A stretch of 64,000 nucleotides of DNA from an uncultured Oscillospiraceae bacterium. GTDB lineage: Bacteria; Bacillota; Clostridia; Oscillospirales; Ruminococcaceae. This document shows positions 54,419 to 62,636 of this stretch, piece after piece. The stretch spans positions 44,951 through 108,950 of the forward strand of contig CAKSDC010000005.1 in the NCBI GenBank assembly GCA_934444765.1. The letters are read 5' to 3'. Position numbers and translations under genes: made by a program. The first letter of the stretch is position 1. Each line of letters opens with the position of its first letter. The notes beneath the pieces are model-generated. The model made no database searches. It was not told where the DNA came from and saw only the letters and a program-made list of their open reading frames with translations.

Positions 54419-56005
54419 TTGGTGTTTTGGTGCAAAAACTGTAAAATTCCTGTATTTGATGTTGAAACGTGTCCAATCTGCGATGGTACTCTAAAAAGTA
54501 TTACAACTTCTGGAATGTGCAATCCAGTATTTAAACAAGAATATAAACTACTATCGTATATTTGGGAAATAGATTTAGATAATAAATCGGTATGGTACTT
54601 AGGTAGTGGACGATACTTAGTAGACGGTGTAAGAAAGACTCTACCGTTTAAGGAATACTATCAGAATAAAAAACACTTAAAAATCGCACAAGATTTAAGA
54701 GATAATATAGATAATGATGCATCTATTCCAAATGAAGAACTATTTATTCAAGCAAATTTACGATACTTAAATAGTAAAATCTATGAGGCAGAAGAGTATA
54801 TATTACATACTATGGAAGAATGTTCAAAAGATACCCTCCACAACTGGATACCTACAGTTTCATTTTCAGGGGGTAAGGACTCTACAGTAATTAGTAGAAT
54901 AGTACGTGATGCCCTACAAAGTGAAGATATTATACACTACTTTGGCGATACTACACTTGAATTTCCTATAACCTATGAGTATGTAAATAGACTATTTAGA
55001 TGTGAAAATCCTATACCACCTATAATTAATAGTGAAACTGATAACGACTTTTTTAAACTTTGCAACTATTTTGGTCCTCCAAGTCGTTATGAACGTTGGT
55101 GCTGTACTATCTTTAAGACGAGCAATCTAAATGGAGAGTATCAATGTTTAAATGGCAATAGTTTAACCTTTTTGGGTATTAGGCACTCTGAAAGTAAAGA
55201 ACGTCAAAACTATGATAGAACACAAAAGAAATCTAAAATAGGTTCACAGATTAACGCTATGCCTATTATTGATTGGCTTGACTATGACGTTTGGTTATAC
55301 ATTCTATATAAAAAGATTGCTTTCAATCCTGCTTATACCTATGGATATAAACGTGTGGGTTGTTGGTGTTGTCCTAATAATTCTGAATGGTCACAGATGT
55401 TGACAGAGATATATTATCCAGAACTATCTAATAAGTGGAGAAGTCTACTTTATGATTTTGCAATAAAAACCCATAAAACCGATATCGATGACTATATAGA
55501 TGCTGGAAAATGGAAGGCCAGACGTGGTGCAAGTGGTTTGCAAGCTAAAAACGTTCCTATACAAGATACACCTTGTAACATATCGGACAGAGCCAGAAAT
55601 ATTATTATTAAAAAGAAGTTTCAGCCTGATATCATTGAACTTTTAAAACCGTTTGGTAACTTAGATATCACTGAAAAACAAGATAAAACAATCATATTAG
55701 TATCTTTAAATAGTGAAAATCTATTTCAAATAATAGTAACTTATGGAACTAACGTCTTAAAAGTTGTGCCATTGGAAATAAGAGATGTTAATACTTTAAT
55801 ATCAAGATTAAAATGTCAAATGAGAAAGTATCAATTTTGTATCAAATGTACTGCTTGTGATAGTGTATGTCCATATGGAGCTATCGATACTATGAAAGGC
55901 AAATATATTATAGATGAAAATAAGTGTCAACATTGTTATAAGTGCATATCTAAGTTTTATAATGGTTGTATTACGGCACAGGTTTTGAGGGGTAAACATG
56001 AATAA
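54419..56005 (+). CDS. DndC-like PAPS reductase family sulfurtransferase with ferredoxin domain
   Basis: About 528 residues. An N-terminal zinc ribbon has Cys5/Cys8 and Cys18/Cys21. The PP-loop ATP pyrophosphatase motif SFSGGKDST is at about 148-156. The region RYERWCCTIFK with GCWCCPNN offers Cys ligands for an Fe-S cluster, as in DndC. A C-terminal ferredoxin domain follows (CIKCTACDSVCP and CQHCYKC, about 474-520). DndC proteins activate the DNA backbone with ATP and insert sulfur. Start may be TTG 54419 or GTG 54422; AGAGGTGA serves both. It overlaps the cysteine desulfurase gene by 8 nt. Confidence 0.85.
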   Translation: MVFWCKNCKIPVFDVETCPICDGTLKSITTSGMCNPVFKQEYKLLSYIWEIDLDNKSVWYLGSGRYLVDGVRKTLPFKEYYQNKKHLKIAQDLRDNIDNDASIPNEELFIQANLRYLNSKIYEAEEYILHTMEECSKDTLHNWIPTVSFSGGKDSTVISRIVRDALQSEDIIHYFGDTTLEFPITYEYVNRLFRCENPIPPIINSETDNDFFKLCNYFGPPSRYERWCCTIFKTSNLNGEYQCLNGNSLTFLGIRHSESKERQNYDRTQKKSKIGSQINAMPIIDWLDYDVWLYILYKKIAFNPAYTYGYKRVGCWCCPNNSEWSQMLTEIYYPELSNKWRSLLYDFAIKTHKTDIDDYIDAGKWKARRGASGLQAKNVPIQDTPCNISDRARNIIIKKKFQPDIIELLKPFGNLDITEKQDKTIILVSLNSENLFQIIVTYGTNVLKVVPLEIRDVNTLISRLKCQMRKYQFCIKCTACDSVCPYGAIDTMKGKYIIDENKCQHCYKCISKFYNGCITAQVLRGKHE

Positions 56006-57122
56006 TATCATATATTTTGATAACGCATCTACTAGCAAGATTAAGCCTAATGAAGTATATCAAGCATTTGAATACTACTTAAAAAATATCGGAGTAAGTG
56101 CAAGTAGAGGAAGTTATCAATTAGGAATACAAGCCAGTAGATTATTACATCAAGCACGAACTACAGTTGCGGATTTCTTTGGTTGTAATAAATCAGATAA
56201 TGTAGTGTTTACTAAAAATTCCACTGAGGCTATAAACTTGTTTTTAAATGGATATTTAAAAAAAGGTTCACACGTTTTAATAACATCTTATGAACATAAT
56301 GCAGTATTAAGACCTATTCAAACTTTGCAAGATAAGGGAATTATTACTTATGATATAATCTCTCATGATGATTTATATAATCAAAACTTTGAAAAGTATT
56401 TAAAGTCAAATACCAGTTTAGTAATTTCCACATTAGCAAGTAACCTTACAGGACAGATTATCTATACCAAAGATAGATTTTCTACTTTTCATAAATTAGG
56501 AATACCTATATTTTTAGACGCTTCACAAGGTGGAGGAAAAAAGTTAATAAATATGGAACGTGATAATATTGACTTTTTAGCTTTTACAGGTCATAAAGAC
56601 TTATATTCAATCAATGGGGTAGGTGGATTATGTTCAACTAATGATTTAAGAATATCCCCATTAATACAAGGAGGAACGGGTATATTTGGAGATAGTTATA
56701 TTAATCCCAATGTTTATCCAGATACTTATGAAGCAGGTACTTTAAATATGCCATCAATATGGAGTTTAAAAGTTGCTTTAGATTACATAAATTCTAATTT
56801 AGAAAATATATCTAAAAAAGAAAGTGTGTTGGTAGACTATGCAATTAAGCAACTATCTAAGAATGATAGAGTTGTAATATATAATAAGGATTTTCAAAGA
56901 GTTCCCGTTTTTTGTTTTAATGTTAAAGAAATGCCGTCTAATGAGGTAGTGAGATTTTTGGATAAATACAATATATGTGTGCGTGGTGGAATACATTGTG
57001 CAATATTGACACATAAAACTCTTGGAACAGATACTATTGGCGCTATTAGAGTAAGTTTAAATCATTTTAATACGATATCGGAAATAGATGTTTTTATCGA
57101 CGTTATTAATAGTTTGAGGTGA
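55998..57122 (+). CDS. Class V cysteine desulfurase (DndA/SufS-like)
   Basis: A 374-residue PLP enzyme releasing sulfur from cysteine. The PLP Lys is Lys200 in FTGHKDLYS, and the persulfide-forming Cys334 lies in RGGIHCAI, with the short loop of group II (SufS/CsdA) enzymes rather than IscS. YFDNAST opens the protein. In Dnd systems DndA supplies sulfur to DndC, encoded just upstream with an 8-nt overlap; the same role is inferred here. Confidence 0.92.
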   Translation: MNNIIYFDNASTSKIKPNEVYQAFEYYLKNIGVSASRGSYQLGIQASRLLHQARTTVADFFGCNKSDNVVFTKNSTEAINLFLNGYLKKGSHVLITSYEHNAVLRPIQTLQDKGIITYDIISHDDLYNQNFEKYLKSNTSLVISTLASNLTGQIIYTKDRFSTFHKLGIPIFLDASQGGGKKLINMERDNIDFLAFTGHKDLYSINGVGGLCSTNDLRISPLIQGGTGIFGDSYINPNVYPDTYEAGTLNMPSIWSLKVALDYINSNLENISKKESVLVDYAIKQLSKNDRVVIYNKDFQRVPVFCFNVKEMPSNEVVRFLDKYNICVRGGIHCAILTHKTLGTDTIGAIRVSLNHFNTISEIDVFIDVINSLR

Positions 57123-57128
57123 TTTTTT

Positions 57129-57320
57129 ATGTATTGTACTTTTTATAATACGAATGATGTCTTTTCAGCTGAGGAAATATTTAATCAAAATAATATTGAA
57201 TGTTCAATAGTTCCAACTCCAGTTCAAGATATTGCATATTGTGGTGTATCTATTGAGGTAAAATTATCCGAAAAAGAAATATCATACTATCTAAAGGATT
57301 TTGAATATAAGACTTTCTAA
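57129..57320 (+). CDS. DUF3343 putative sulfur carrier
   Basis: A 63-residue protein with the DUF3343 pattern: TFYNTNDVFSAEEIF at the N-terminus and VPTPVQDIAYCGVSIEV, whose Cys38 aligns with the conserved Cys of putative Se/S carriers. It starts 6 nt after the desulfurase, behind GAGGTGA. Position between the sulfur donor and the effector genes suggests it shuttles persulfide from the desulfurase to the DndC-like enzyme. This is inference; DUF3343 has no proven role in DNA modification that I know. Confidence 0.8.
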   Translation: MYCTFYNTNDVFSAEEIFNQNNIECSIVPTPVQDIAYCGVSIEVKLSEKEISYYLKDFEYKTF

Positions 57321-57333
57321 GAGGTGATTTTGT

Positions 57334-59460
57334 ATGAATTTTCAAGATATACCATTAAAAAGACGCTATAAAACTTATAAAGATAATATCATTCAAGATT
57401 TTTATATTCCAACGTTAGAGCAATCTAAGATATATAAAAGGGCAGTTGGTTTTTTTAGTTCATCAGCTTTAATAGAACTATCCAGAGGAATATCAGGACT
57501 TATTGCCAATGATGGATATATTCAACTAATAGTATCTCCTAAACTTGAAACTGAAGATATTATTGCAATTAATGATGGATACAAAGTTAAAAATATTATA
57601 AACCATGCCATAAATAGAGGATTTAAAGAACCTATAAATCCAATAGATTTAGAACGCCTCACTTGGATAGGTCATTTAATAGCAACAAATCACTTAGATA
57701 TTAAGGTTGCTTTTACTAAAAATATATCTAATGGAATGTATCATGAAAAGAATGGTATATTAATAGATAGTTTTGGTAATAAGATTGCTTTTGAAGGTTC
57801 AATGAATGAAACGTCTAATGCTTTCCATAACAATGGGGAAAGTATCATAGTATTTAAATCTTGGGATAGTATTCAAAATGAATATTTAAAGGAAATTGAA
57901 AATAGTTTTGATAGTCTATGGAATGGTACTGAAGAAAATCTTGAAATTATGGATTTTCCTCAGGCATTGTATGAAAAGTTAAAATCTTATAATAAAGAAG
58001 TATTAAATCTATCATTAGATAAAGAACCTTTTAAAGTGATTCCAGATATACCTAACATACCTAATATCGAACTTTATGATTATCAAAAAGAAGCTATAAA
58101 TCAATGGGAAAGACAAGGATTTCAAGGTATATTTGATATGGCTACTGGTACTGGAAAAACTCTTACAGGATTAGGAGCAGTCGTTAGATTATATCAAAAA
58201 AAAAGAAGATTTTTTCTTTTAATCGTCTGTCCATATACGCACTTAATAGAACAATGGGTTGAAGATATTAAAAGGTTTAATATAAATCCGATAGTTGGGT
58301 ATTCGCAATCAAGCCAAACGGATTGGAAAAAGAAGTTAAAGGATAATATTAATTATTTTAATGAACATATAATAGATTTTAAATGCTTTATTACTACAAA
58401 TAAAAGTTTTATATCTAAAGATATTAGAAGTATTTTAAAATATCTAAAAAGAGAAGTGTTCCTTTTAGTTGATGAAGTGCATAATTTTGGTTCAACTGAA
58501 TTGCAAAAAACGTTAGATGTTAATTATAAGTATCGTTTAGGACTGTCTGCAACGTTAGAACGTCATAACGATGTATCTGGTACACAAAAATTATTTGGCT
58601 ATTTTGGAAAGAAATGCATAGAATATAATATAGAAAGAGCCATTAAGGAAGATAAATTAACGAGATATTATTACTATCCAGTGGTAGTTTATCTTACAGA
58701 TAATGAACTTATTGAATATAATAAACTCTCAGAAAAGATTGCAAAGTCTATAACCTACGATATACACGGAATAAAAAAACTTTCTGATTACGGAAAGATG
58801 TTATTAATTAAACGTTCTAAAATCGTCGCAGGTGCTTATAACAAACTTGATAAATTAAAAAAAATAATGCTTGAAAATAACTATACCAATGATACTCATA
58901 TGTTGGTATATTGTGGTAGTGCCACAATAGATAATGGTTCAACTAATGATGAAAAACAAATAACGGCAGTTTGCAAGATGCTTGGTAACGATTTAAGTAT
59001 GAAAGTTACTAAATTCACCTCTAAAGAAAATGCGACTGAACGTCAACGTATAAAAAAAGGTTTTATTAATGCAGAACCATATCAAGCAATAGTTGCTATA
59101 AAGTGTCTTGATGAAGGGGTAAACATTCCCAGTATCAAAACAGCTTTTATATTAGCAAGTACAACTAATCCAAAAGAGTACATTCAAAGGCGTGGACGTG
59201 TCTTAAGAAAATCTTCTAATAAAGAATTTTCTTATATTTGGGATTTTATTACACTTCCCAGAGAACTATCCACACTATATTTAGATAGTCAAGAAACAAA
59301 GTATGATATATCTTTAGTTAAAAAAGAGATTGCCAGAATGGAGGAATTTGGACGAATTTCAGAAAATCCATCACAAATGGATAAACTTAAAAGCAAATTA
59401 GTTGAAACTTATGGTTTAGATAAATTTAATCTTTCAAAGGAGGATTTATATGAGTATTAA
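57334..59460 (+). CDS. PLD-like nuclease fused to DEAD/DEAH helicase
   Basis: A 708-residue protein. The N-terminal third (about 30-200) is PLD-like, with an HKD-type motif H137-x-K139-x5-D145 and GSMNETSNA. The rest is a superfamily 2 helicase: ATGTGKT (270-276), DEVH (380-383), LSATLERHND, CLDEGVNIPS and the arginine fingers in YIQRRGRVLRKS. It resembles proteins annotated as restriction enzymes of phosphorothioation systems, so it probably recognises and cuts unmodified DNA. GAGGTGA precedes the ATG. Its end overlaps a 52-codon gene by 11 nt. Confidence 0.85.
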   Translation: MNFQDIPLKRRYKTYKDNIIQDFYIPTLEQSKIYKRAVGFFSSSALIELSRGISGLIANDGYIQLIVSPKLETEDIIAINDGYKVKNIINHAINRGFKEPINPIDLERLTWIGHLIATNHLDIKVAFTKNISNGMYHEKNGILIDSFGNKIAFEGSMNETSNAFHNNGESIIVFKSWDSIQNEYLKEIENSFDSLWNGTEENLEIMDFPQALYEKLKSYNKEVLNLSLDKEPFKVIPDIPNIPNIELYDYQKEAINQWERQGFQGIFDMATGTGKTLTGLGAVVRLYQKKRRFFLLIVCPYTHLIEQWVEDIKRFNINPIVGYSQSSQTDWKKKLKDNINYFNEHIIDFKCFITTNKSFISKDIRSILKYLKREVFLLVDEVHNFGSTELQKTLDVNYKYRLGLSATLERHNDVSGTQKLFGYFGKKCIEYNIERAIKEDKLTRYYYYPVVVYLTDNELIEYNKLSEKIAKSITYDIHGIKKLSDYGKMLLIKRSKIVAGAYNKLDKLKKIMLENNYTNDTHMLVYCGSATIDNGSTNDEKQITAVCKMLGNDLSMKVTKFTSKENATERQRIKKGFINAEPYQAIVAIKCLDEGVNIPSIKTAFILASTTNPKEYIQRRGRVLRKSSNKEFSYIWDFITLPRELSTLYLDSQETKYDISLVKKEIARMEEFGRISENPSQMDKLKSKLVETYGLDKFNLSKEDLYEY

Positions 59461-59608
59461 TGAAAATATTCTTAATTCACAAAAATGTCAAGCTATTAGA
59501 ATACAAATAATTAAAATAGTTCGTAATCAACAGATTAAAACTGAAACAGATAAAACCACTAAAAAAAATATTCAAGATTTAATAGAAAGGATTGTAGACG
59601 GTAAATGA
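59450..59608 (+). CDS. Small 52-residue island protein
   Basis: A short gene with an excellent site (AAAGGAGG) before its ATG, overlapping the helicase stop by 11 nt and the DndD-like start by 4 nt (ATGA), so translation is coupled on both sides. The product is basic and helical, beginning MSINENILNSQKCQ and ending LIERIVDGK. No family is recognised. By size and place it could replace DndE, but no similarity is visible. Confidence 0.7.
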   Translation: MSINENILNSQKCQAIRIQIIKIVRNQQIKTETDKTTKKNIQDLIERIVDGK

Positions 59609-61608
59609 AAATAAAAAGAATTGAACTATATAATTTCAGACAATACAAAGATAAACAAGTTATAGACTTTTCTTGTGATGATACTAAAAATGTTACTATC
59701 TTAATAGGTGAAAATACATCTGGAAAGACTACTTTTATACGTGCATTTGAATGGTGCCTTTATGATAATTCTGCTTGGCAAGATACCCCAACACGTTGGA
59801 AAGACGATAACTTATTAAACTTAGAAGTAGCATCTAAAATGATAGTAAATAATAGTGAAAAAGTATATGTCATGCTTGAAATTTTAGACGATAACGGAAA
59901 TGAATATCAAATAAGACGCAGTCAAGAGTACGTTTGTAATGCAAATAAAATCAATAGTAGACCATCAAAAGTGGAAGTTTGGAAAAAGAATGAAATCGGA
60001 GAATTTAAACCAACTTCTATTAAAGATAGTGATGCTACTATTAGAGATTTTTTGCCAGTAGAGTTTGCCAAATTCTTCTTCTTTGGTGGAGAACGTTTAG
60101 CAACTATCACTGATGATACTAACTTATCTAAGTATATCAAAACTTTAACAGGATTGTCTAATTTGGAAAAAGCAAGTGTATATTTAGAGGATGTTATTAA
60201 AACGTTCAAAAGAAAAATACATAAAAATCCTAATGCTGAACAGTACGAAAAAGAAATGGAAACCTTACAATCTGAAATAGATTCAAGCACTTTACAGTTA
60301 AACAACGCTATTGAACAGTTTAATTATTATGAAAACGAAGTAAATGGCTTAAAACAAACCTTAAAAGAGAATCAAAAGACTAAAGAAAAACAAATATCAA
60401 GAGAAAAATTAGAAAATAACTTAAAAGAACAAAAAAAGAAACTTCAAAGAGATAAAAAAGAGTTTATTAAATATTTTAATAGTAATGCAAGTGTCTATTT
60501 TTCTCAACCTTTGATTAAACAAGTGGAAAGTGTTCTAATAAACTATCTAAATTCTAAAGAAAAAGAAAAGGAAAATCTTTCAAAGAATGATATACCATAT
60601 ATCGGTAAAGATATATTTAACTATATCATGCAAAACAAAGTGTGTTTATGTGGTGCTAATTTAGAAGAAAATCCAAAAGCATTGGAACATTTAAATGAGT
60701 TAATGAGAAAAGTAAACTATAAACCACCCGTTGATAGATTGGAAAAGTCAGTAAATATATATCAAAATTATATACAATCTAAACATATTGACCTTTATGA
60801 TAATTTTAAATCAAGATACGACAATATCTTAGAAACTAATAAAAAGATTGATGAAATTGAAGATGAATTATCCGAAATTGCAAACTTTTTGCAATCAGCA
60901 AAGGATTTGAAAAAAGTAGAAGAGGAGTTAGAACAGAAAAGCAAACAAAAAAAAGAATGGGAAGATAAAAAGTATAATCTTCAACATAACATAGATAACA
61001 ATAAAGAAAAAATTAAAGAATTGGAAAATAAGATTGCTTTATCCATAGAAAATACTGAATTTAACAAAAAACAACAGACATATATCGCATATGCTCAAGA
61101 TACTAAAGATTGGATTTGTAAATCTTTGGATAAGCGTACCATAGAAGTTAAAACTACTCTACAAGATAAGATAAATGGTACTTTCCAAAAAATGTATCAT
61201 GGTAATAGACAGATTCAAATAGGTGAAGGTTCTGATGAGTACAAAGTTGTGTATACTGGTGGTTATCTTGAAGAAAGTGATGGCTTAAAAGCTGTAAAAA
61301 ATTTCGCTTTTATAGTAGGTTTGATTGAATTGGCTAAACAAAAATTATCCGATACTGAAGATTTACAAAGACATTTCCCATTAGTTATGGACGCTCCATT
61401 TTCTAACGTTGATGAAATACATATTTCCAATATTTGCGATATAATACCAACATCAGCATCACAAGTTATAATATCTGTTATGGATAAGGATTGGGAAGTT
61501 GCAAGAAAAAATCTTGAAAGGTATGTTGGAAAATCTTATATGATAGTCAAATCTGTTGGTGATGATGGCCGTAAGAAAGAAACTATCACCACTATTAAGG
61601 AGGTCTAA
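59605..61608 (+). CDS. DndD-like SMC-type ATPase
   Basis: A 667-residue protein with Walker A GENTSGKT (35-42), an FFFGGERLATI segment, long coiled coils on both sides of a zinc-hook-like CLCG (Cys347, Cys349), and Walker B LVMDAPFSNVDE (Asp596). This is the DndD/Rad50 architecture. DndD is an ATPase that nicks or opens DNA for sulfur insertion. The overlap with the small upstream gene supports tight stoichiometry. The hook has Cys-x-Cys rather than the usual Cys-x2-Cys. Confidence 0.87.
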   Translation: MKIKRIELYNFRQYKDKQVIDFSCDDTKNVTILIGENTSGKTTFIRAFEWCLYDNSAWQDTPTRWKDDNLLNLEVASKMIVNNSEKVYVMLEILDDNGNEYQIRRSQEYVCNANKINSRPSKVEVWKKNEIGEFKPTSIKDSDATIRDFLPVEFAKFFFFGGERLATITDDTNLSKYIKTLTGLSNLEKASVYLEDVIKTFKRKIHKNPNAEQYEKEMETLQSEIDSSTLQLNNAIEQFNYYENEVNGLKQTLKENQKTKEKQISREKLENNLKEQKKKLQRDKKEFIKYFNSNASVYFSQPLIKQVESVLINYLNSKEKEKENLSKNDIPYIGKDIFNYIMQNKVCLCGANLEENPKALEHLNELMRKVNYKPPVDRLEKSVNIYQNYIQSKHIDLYDNFKSRYDNILETNKKIDEIEDELSEIANFLQSAKDLKKVEEELEQKSKQKKEWEDKKYNLQHNIDNNKEKIKELENKIALSIENTEFNKKQQTYIAYAQDTKDWICKSLDKRTIEVKTTLQDKINGTFQKMYHGNRQIQIGEGSDEYKVVYTGGYLEESDGLKAVKNFAFIVGLIELAKQKLSDTEDLQRHFPLVMDAPFSNVDEIHISNICDIIPTSASQVIISVMDKDWEVARKNLERYVGKSYMIVKSVGDDGRKKETITTIKEV

Positions 61609-61610
61609 TA

Positions 61611-62258
61611 ATGGCAAGATTTATTGACAATGATGAACATTCTTTATCCTACATTTTTAAAGGAAAAATTAGTATAACAGGTAAACACTCTACCTATTTA
61701 AGAAAATTAACTACATACACGAGCTTTTCAAATGACCCAACTAAAGAAGATATTGCCTTAAGAGTGTTTGATAAAAATATTAATACTTATATTATTTCAA
61801 CTATAATTGGATTAAAATTCAACAAAAAAAGCCCAATTGATAACTCTTTAAACGAAGCGTCAACAAATATTGTGACTGAAACTCTATACAATGATAAAAA
61901 TGCTGAAACCTTAGAATATCTATATCATATGGTAATACTTTTAGATGATACTACTCTTACAGAAAAAGAACGTATTGAACGTGCATTTTCTACTGATGAG
62001 AACATCATTAAACAAAATAAAGAAATATTTAATTCATATTTTCGTGGTGGCTTGGAACTATTATATAACGGAGCATCAGGACTTAATGAACACGGATTTA
62101 AAAATATTAATACTCTGACTAATAAAAATCAACCTAATTTGGAAGGCGAAATGGATTTAATTAATGAAATGTGGTACTTAATAGATGGTTTTAATCGTGA
62201 AATTAATTCATACAATGATGTATCTGCTGAAGAAATGTATACTAATATGGATATATGA
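61611..62258 (+). CDS. Unrecognised island protein next to DndD-like gene
   Basis: A 215-residue acidic, soluble protein starting 3 nt after the DndD-like stop, with AAGGAGG upstream. The N-terminal third is basic and strand-rich (FKGKISITGKHSTYLRKL); the rest is helical, including NKEIFNSYFRGGLELLYNGASG. I do not recognise a domain. Its constant linkage cannot be judged here, but as last gene of the operon beside DndD it is a candidate partner, perhaps a DndE-like or specificity subunit. Confidence 0.75.
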   Translation: MARFIDNDEHSLSYIFKGKISITGKHSTYLRKLTTYTSFSNDPTKEDIALRVFDKNINTYIISTIIGLKFNKKSPIDNSLNEASTNIVTETLYNDKNAETLEYLYHMVILLDDTTLTEKERIERAFSTDENIIKQNKEIFNSYFRGGLELLYNGASGLNEHGFKNINTLTNKNQPNLEGEMDLINEMWYLIDGFNREINSYNDVSAEEMYTNMDI

Positions 62259-62636
62259 TTTTTATGATAACTTAATATTACTTATAAATATCATTTATTT
62301 TAGATACCCCTTAGAAGATGTTTTTTAGTTTTTGTATTTTGGTTGTCCGATAACAATTATTATCTGTTTGAGTATAGCCCTATGGTTATAATCAAATTAA
62401 TTAGTAATAGTTAATCCCATGAATTTAATATCATGGGATTTTTTTAATAGCTAAGTTTTTGAGTTCATCATAAATTTTTAGATTGATACAAACTTCATAT
62501 CAACATTTTACCATGAATATGATATTAATGGTATATTTAAATTCTATTTTCAGGTATTATGAGTATATAAATAAACTGGTTAGACGAGCAATATAGTAAA
62601 AAAATTTTTGAATGAATTAGGGAGGGTAAAAAAATC
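62259..62636. other. Intergenic region between island operon and GH9 gene
   Basis: It holds a tatagcc/ggttata hairpin (62373-62390), the operon terminator at 62414, and, further right, AT-rich sequence that must contain the GH9 promoter; no good -35/-10 pair stands out. GGAGGG precedes the GH9 ATG. No direct repeat of the left island end was found by eye. Confidence 0.5.
62414..62446 (+). terminator. Rho-independent terminator of the island operon
   Basis: A perfect 9-bp stem (62414-62422 with 62431-62439), 8-nt loop, then a run of T. Confidence 0.92.

Noticed and set aside
50943..62258. A standard complete BREX or Dnd-Dpt system
   Set aside because: No product resembles PglZ, BrxL, PglX, DndB, DptF, DptG or DptH, although the ATPase recalls BrxC and the sulfur genes recall Dnd.
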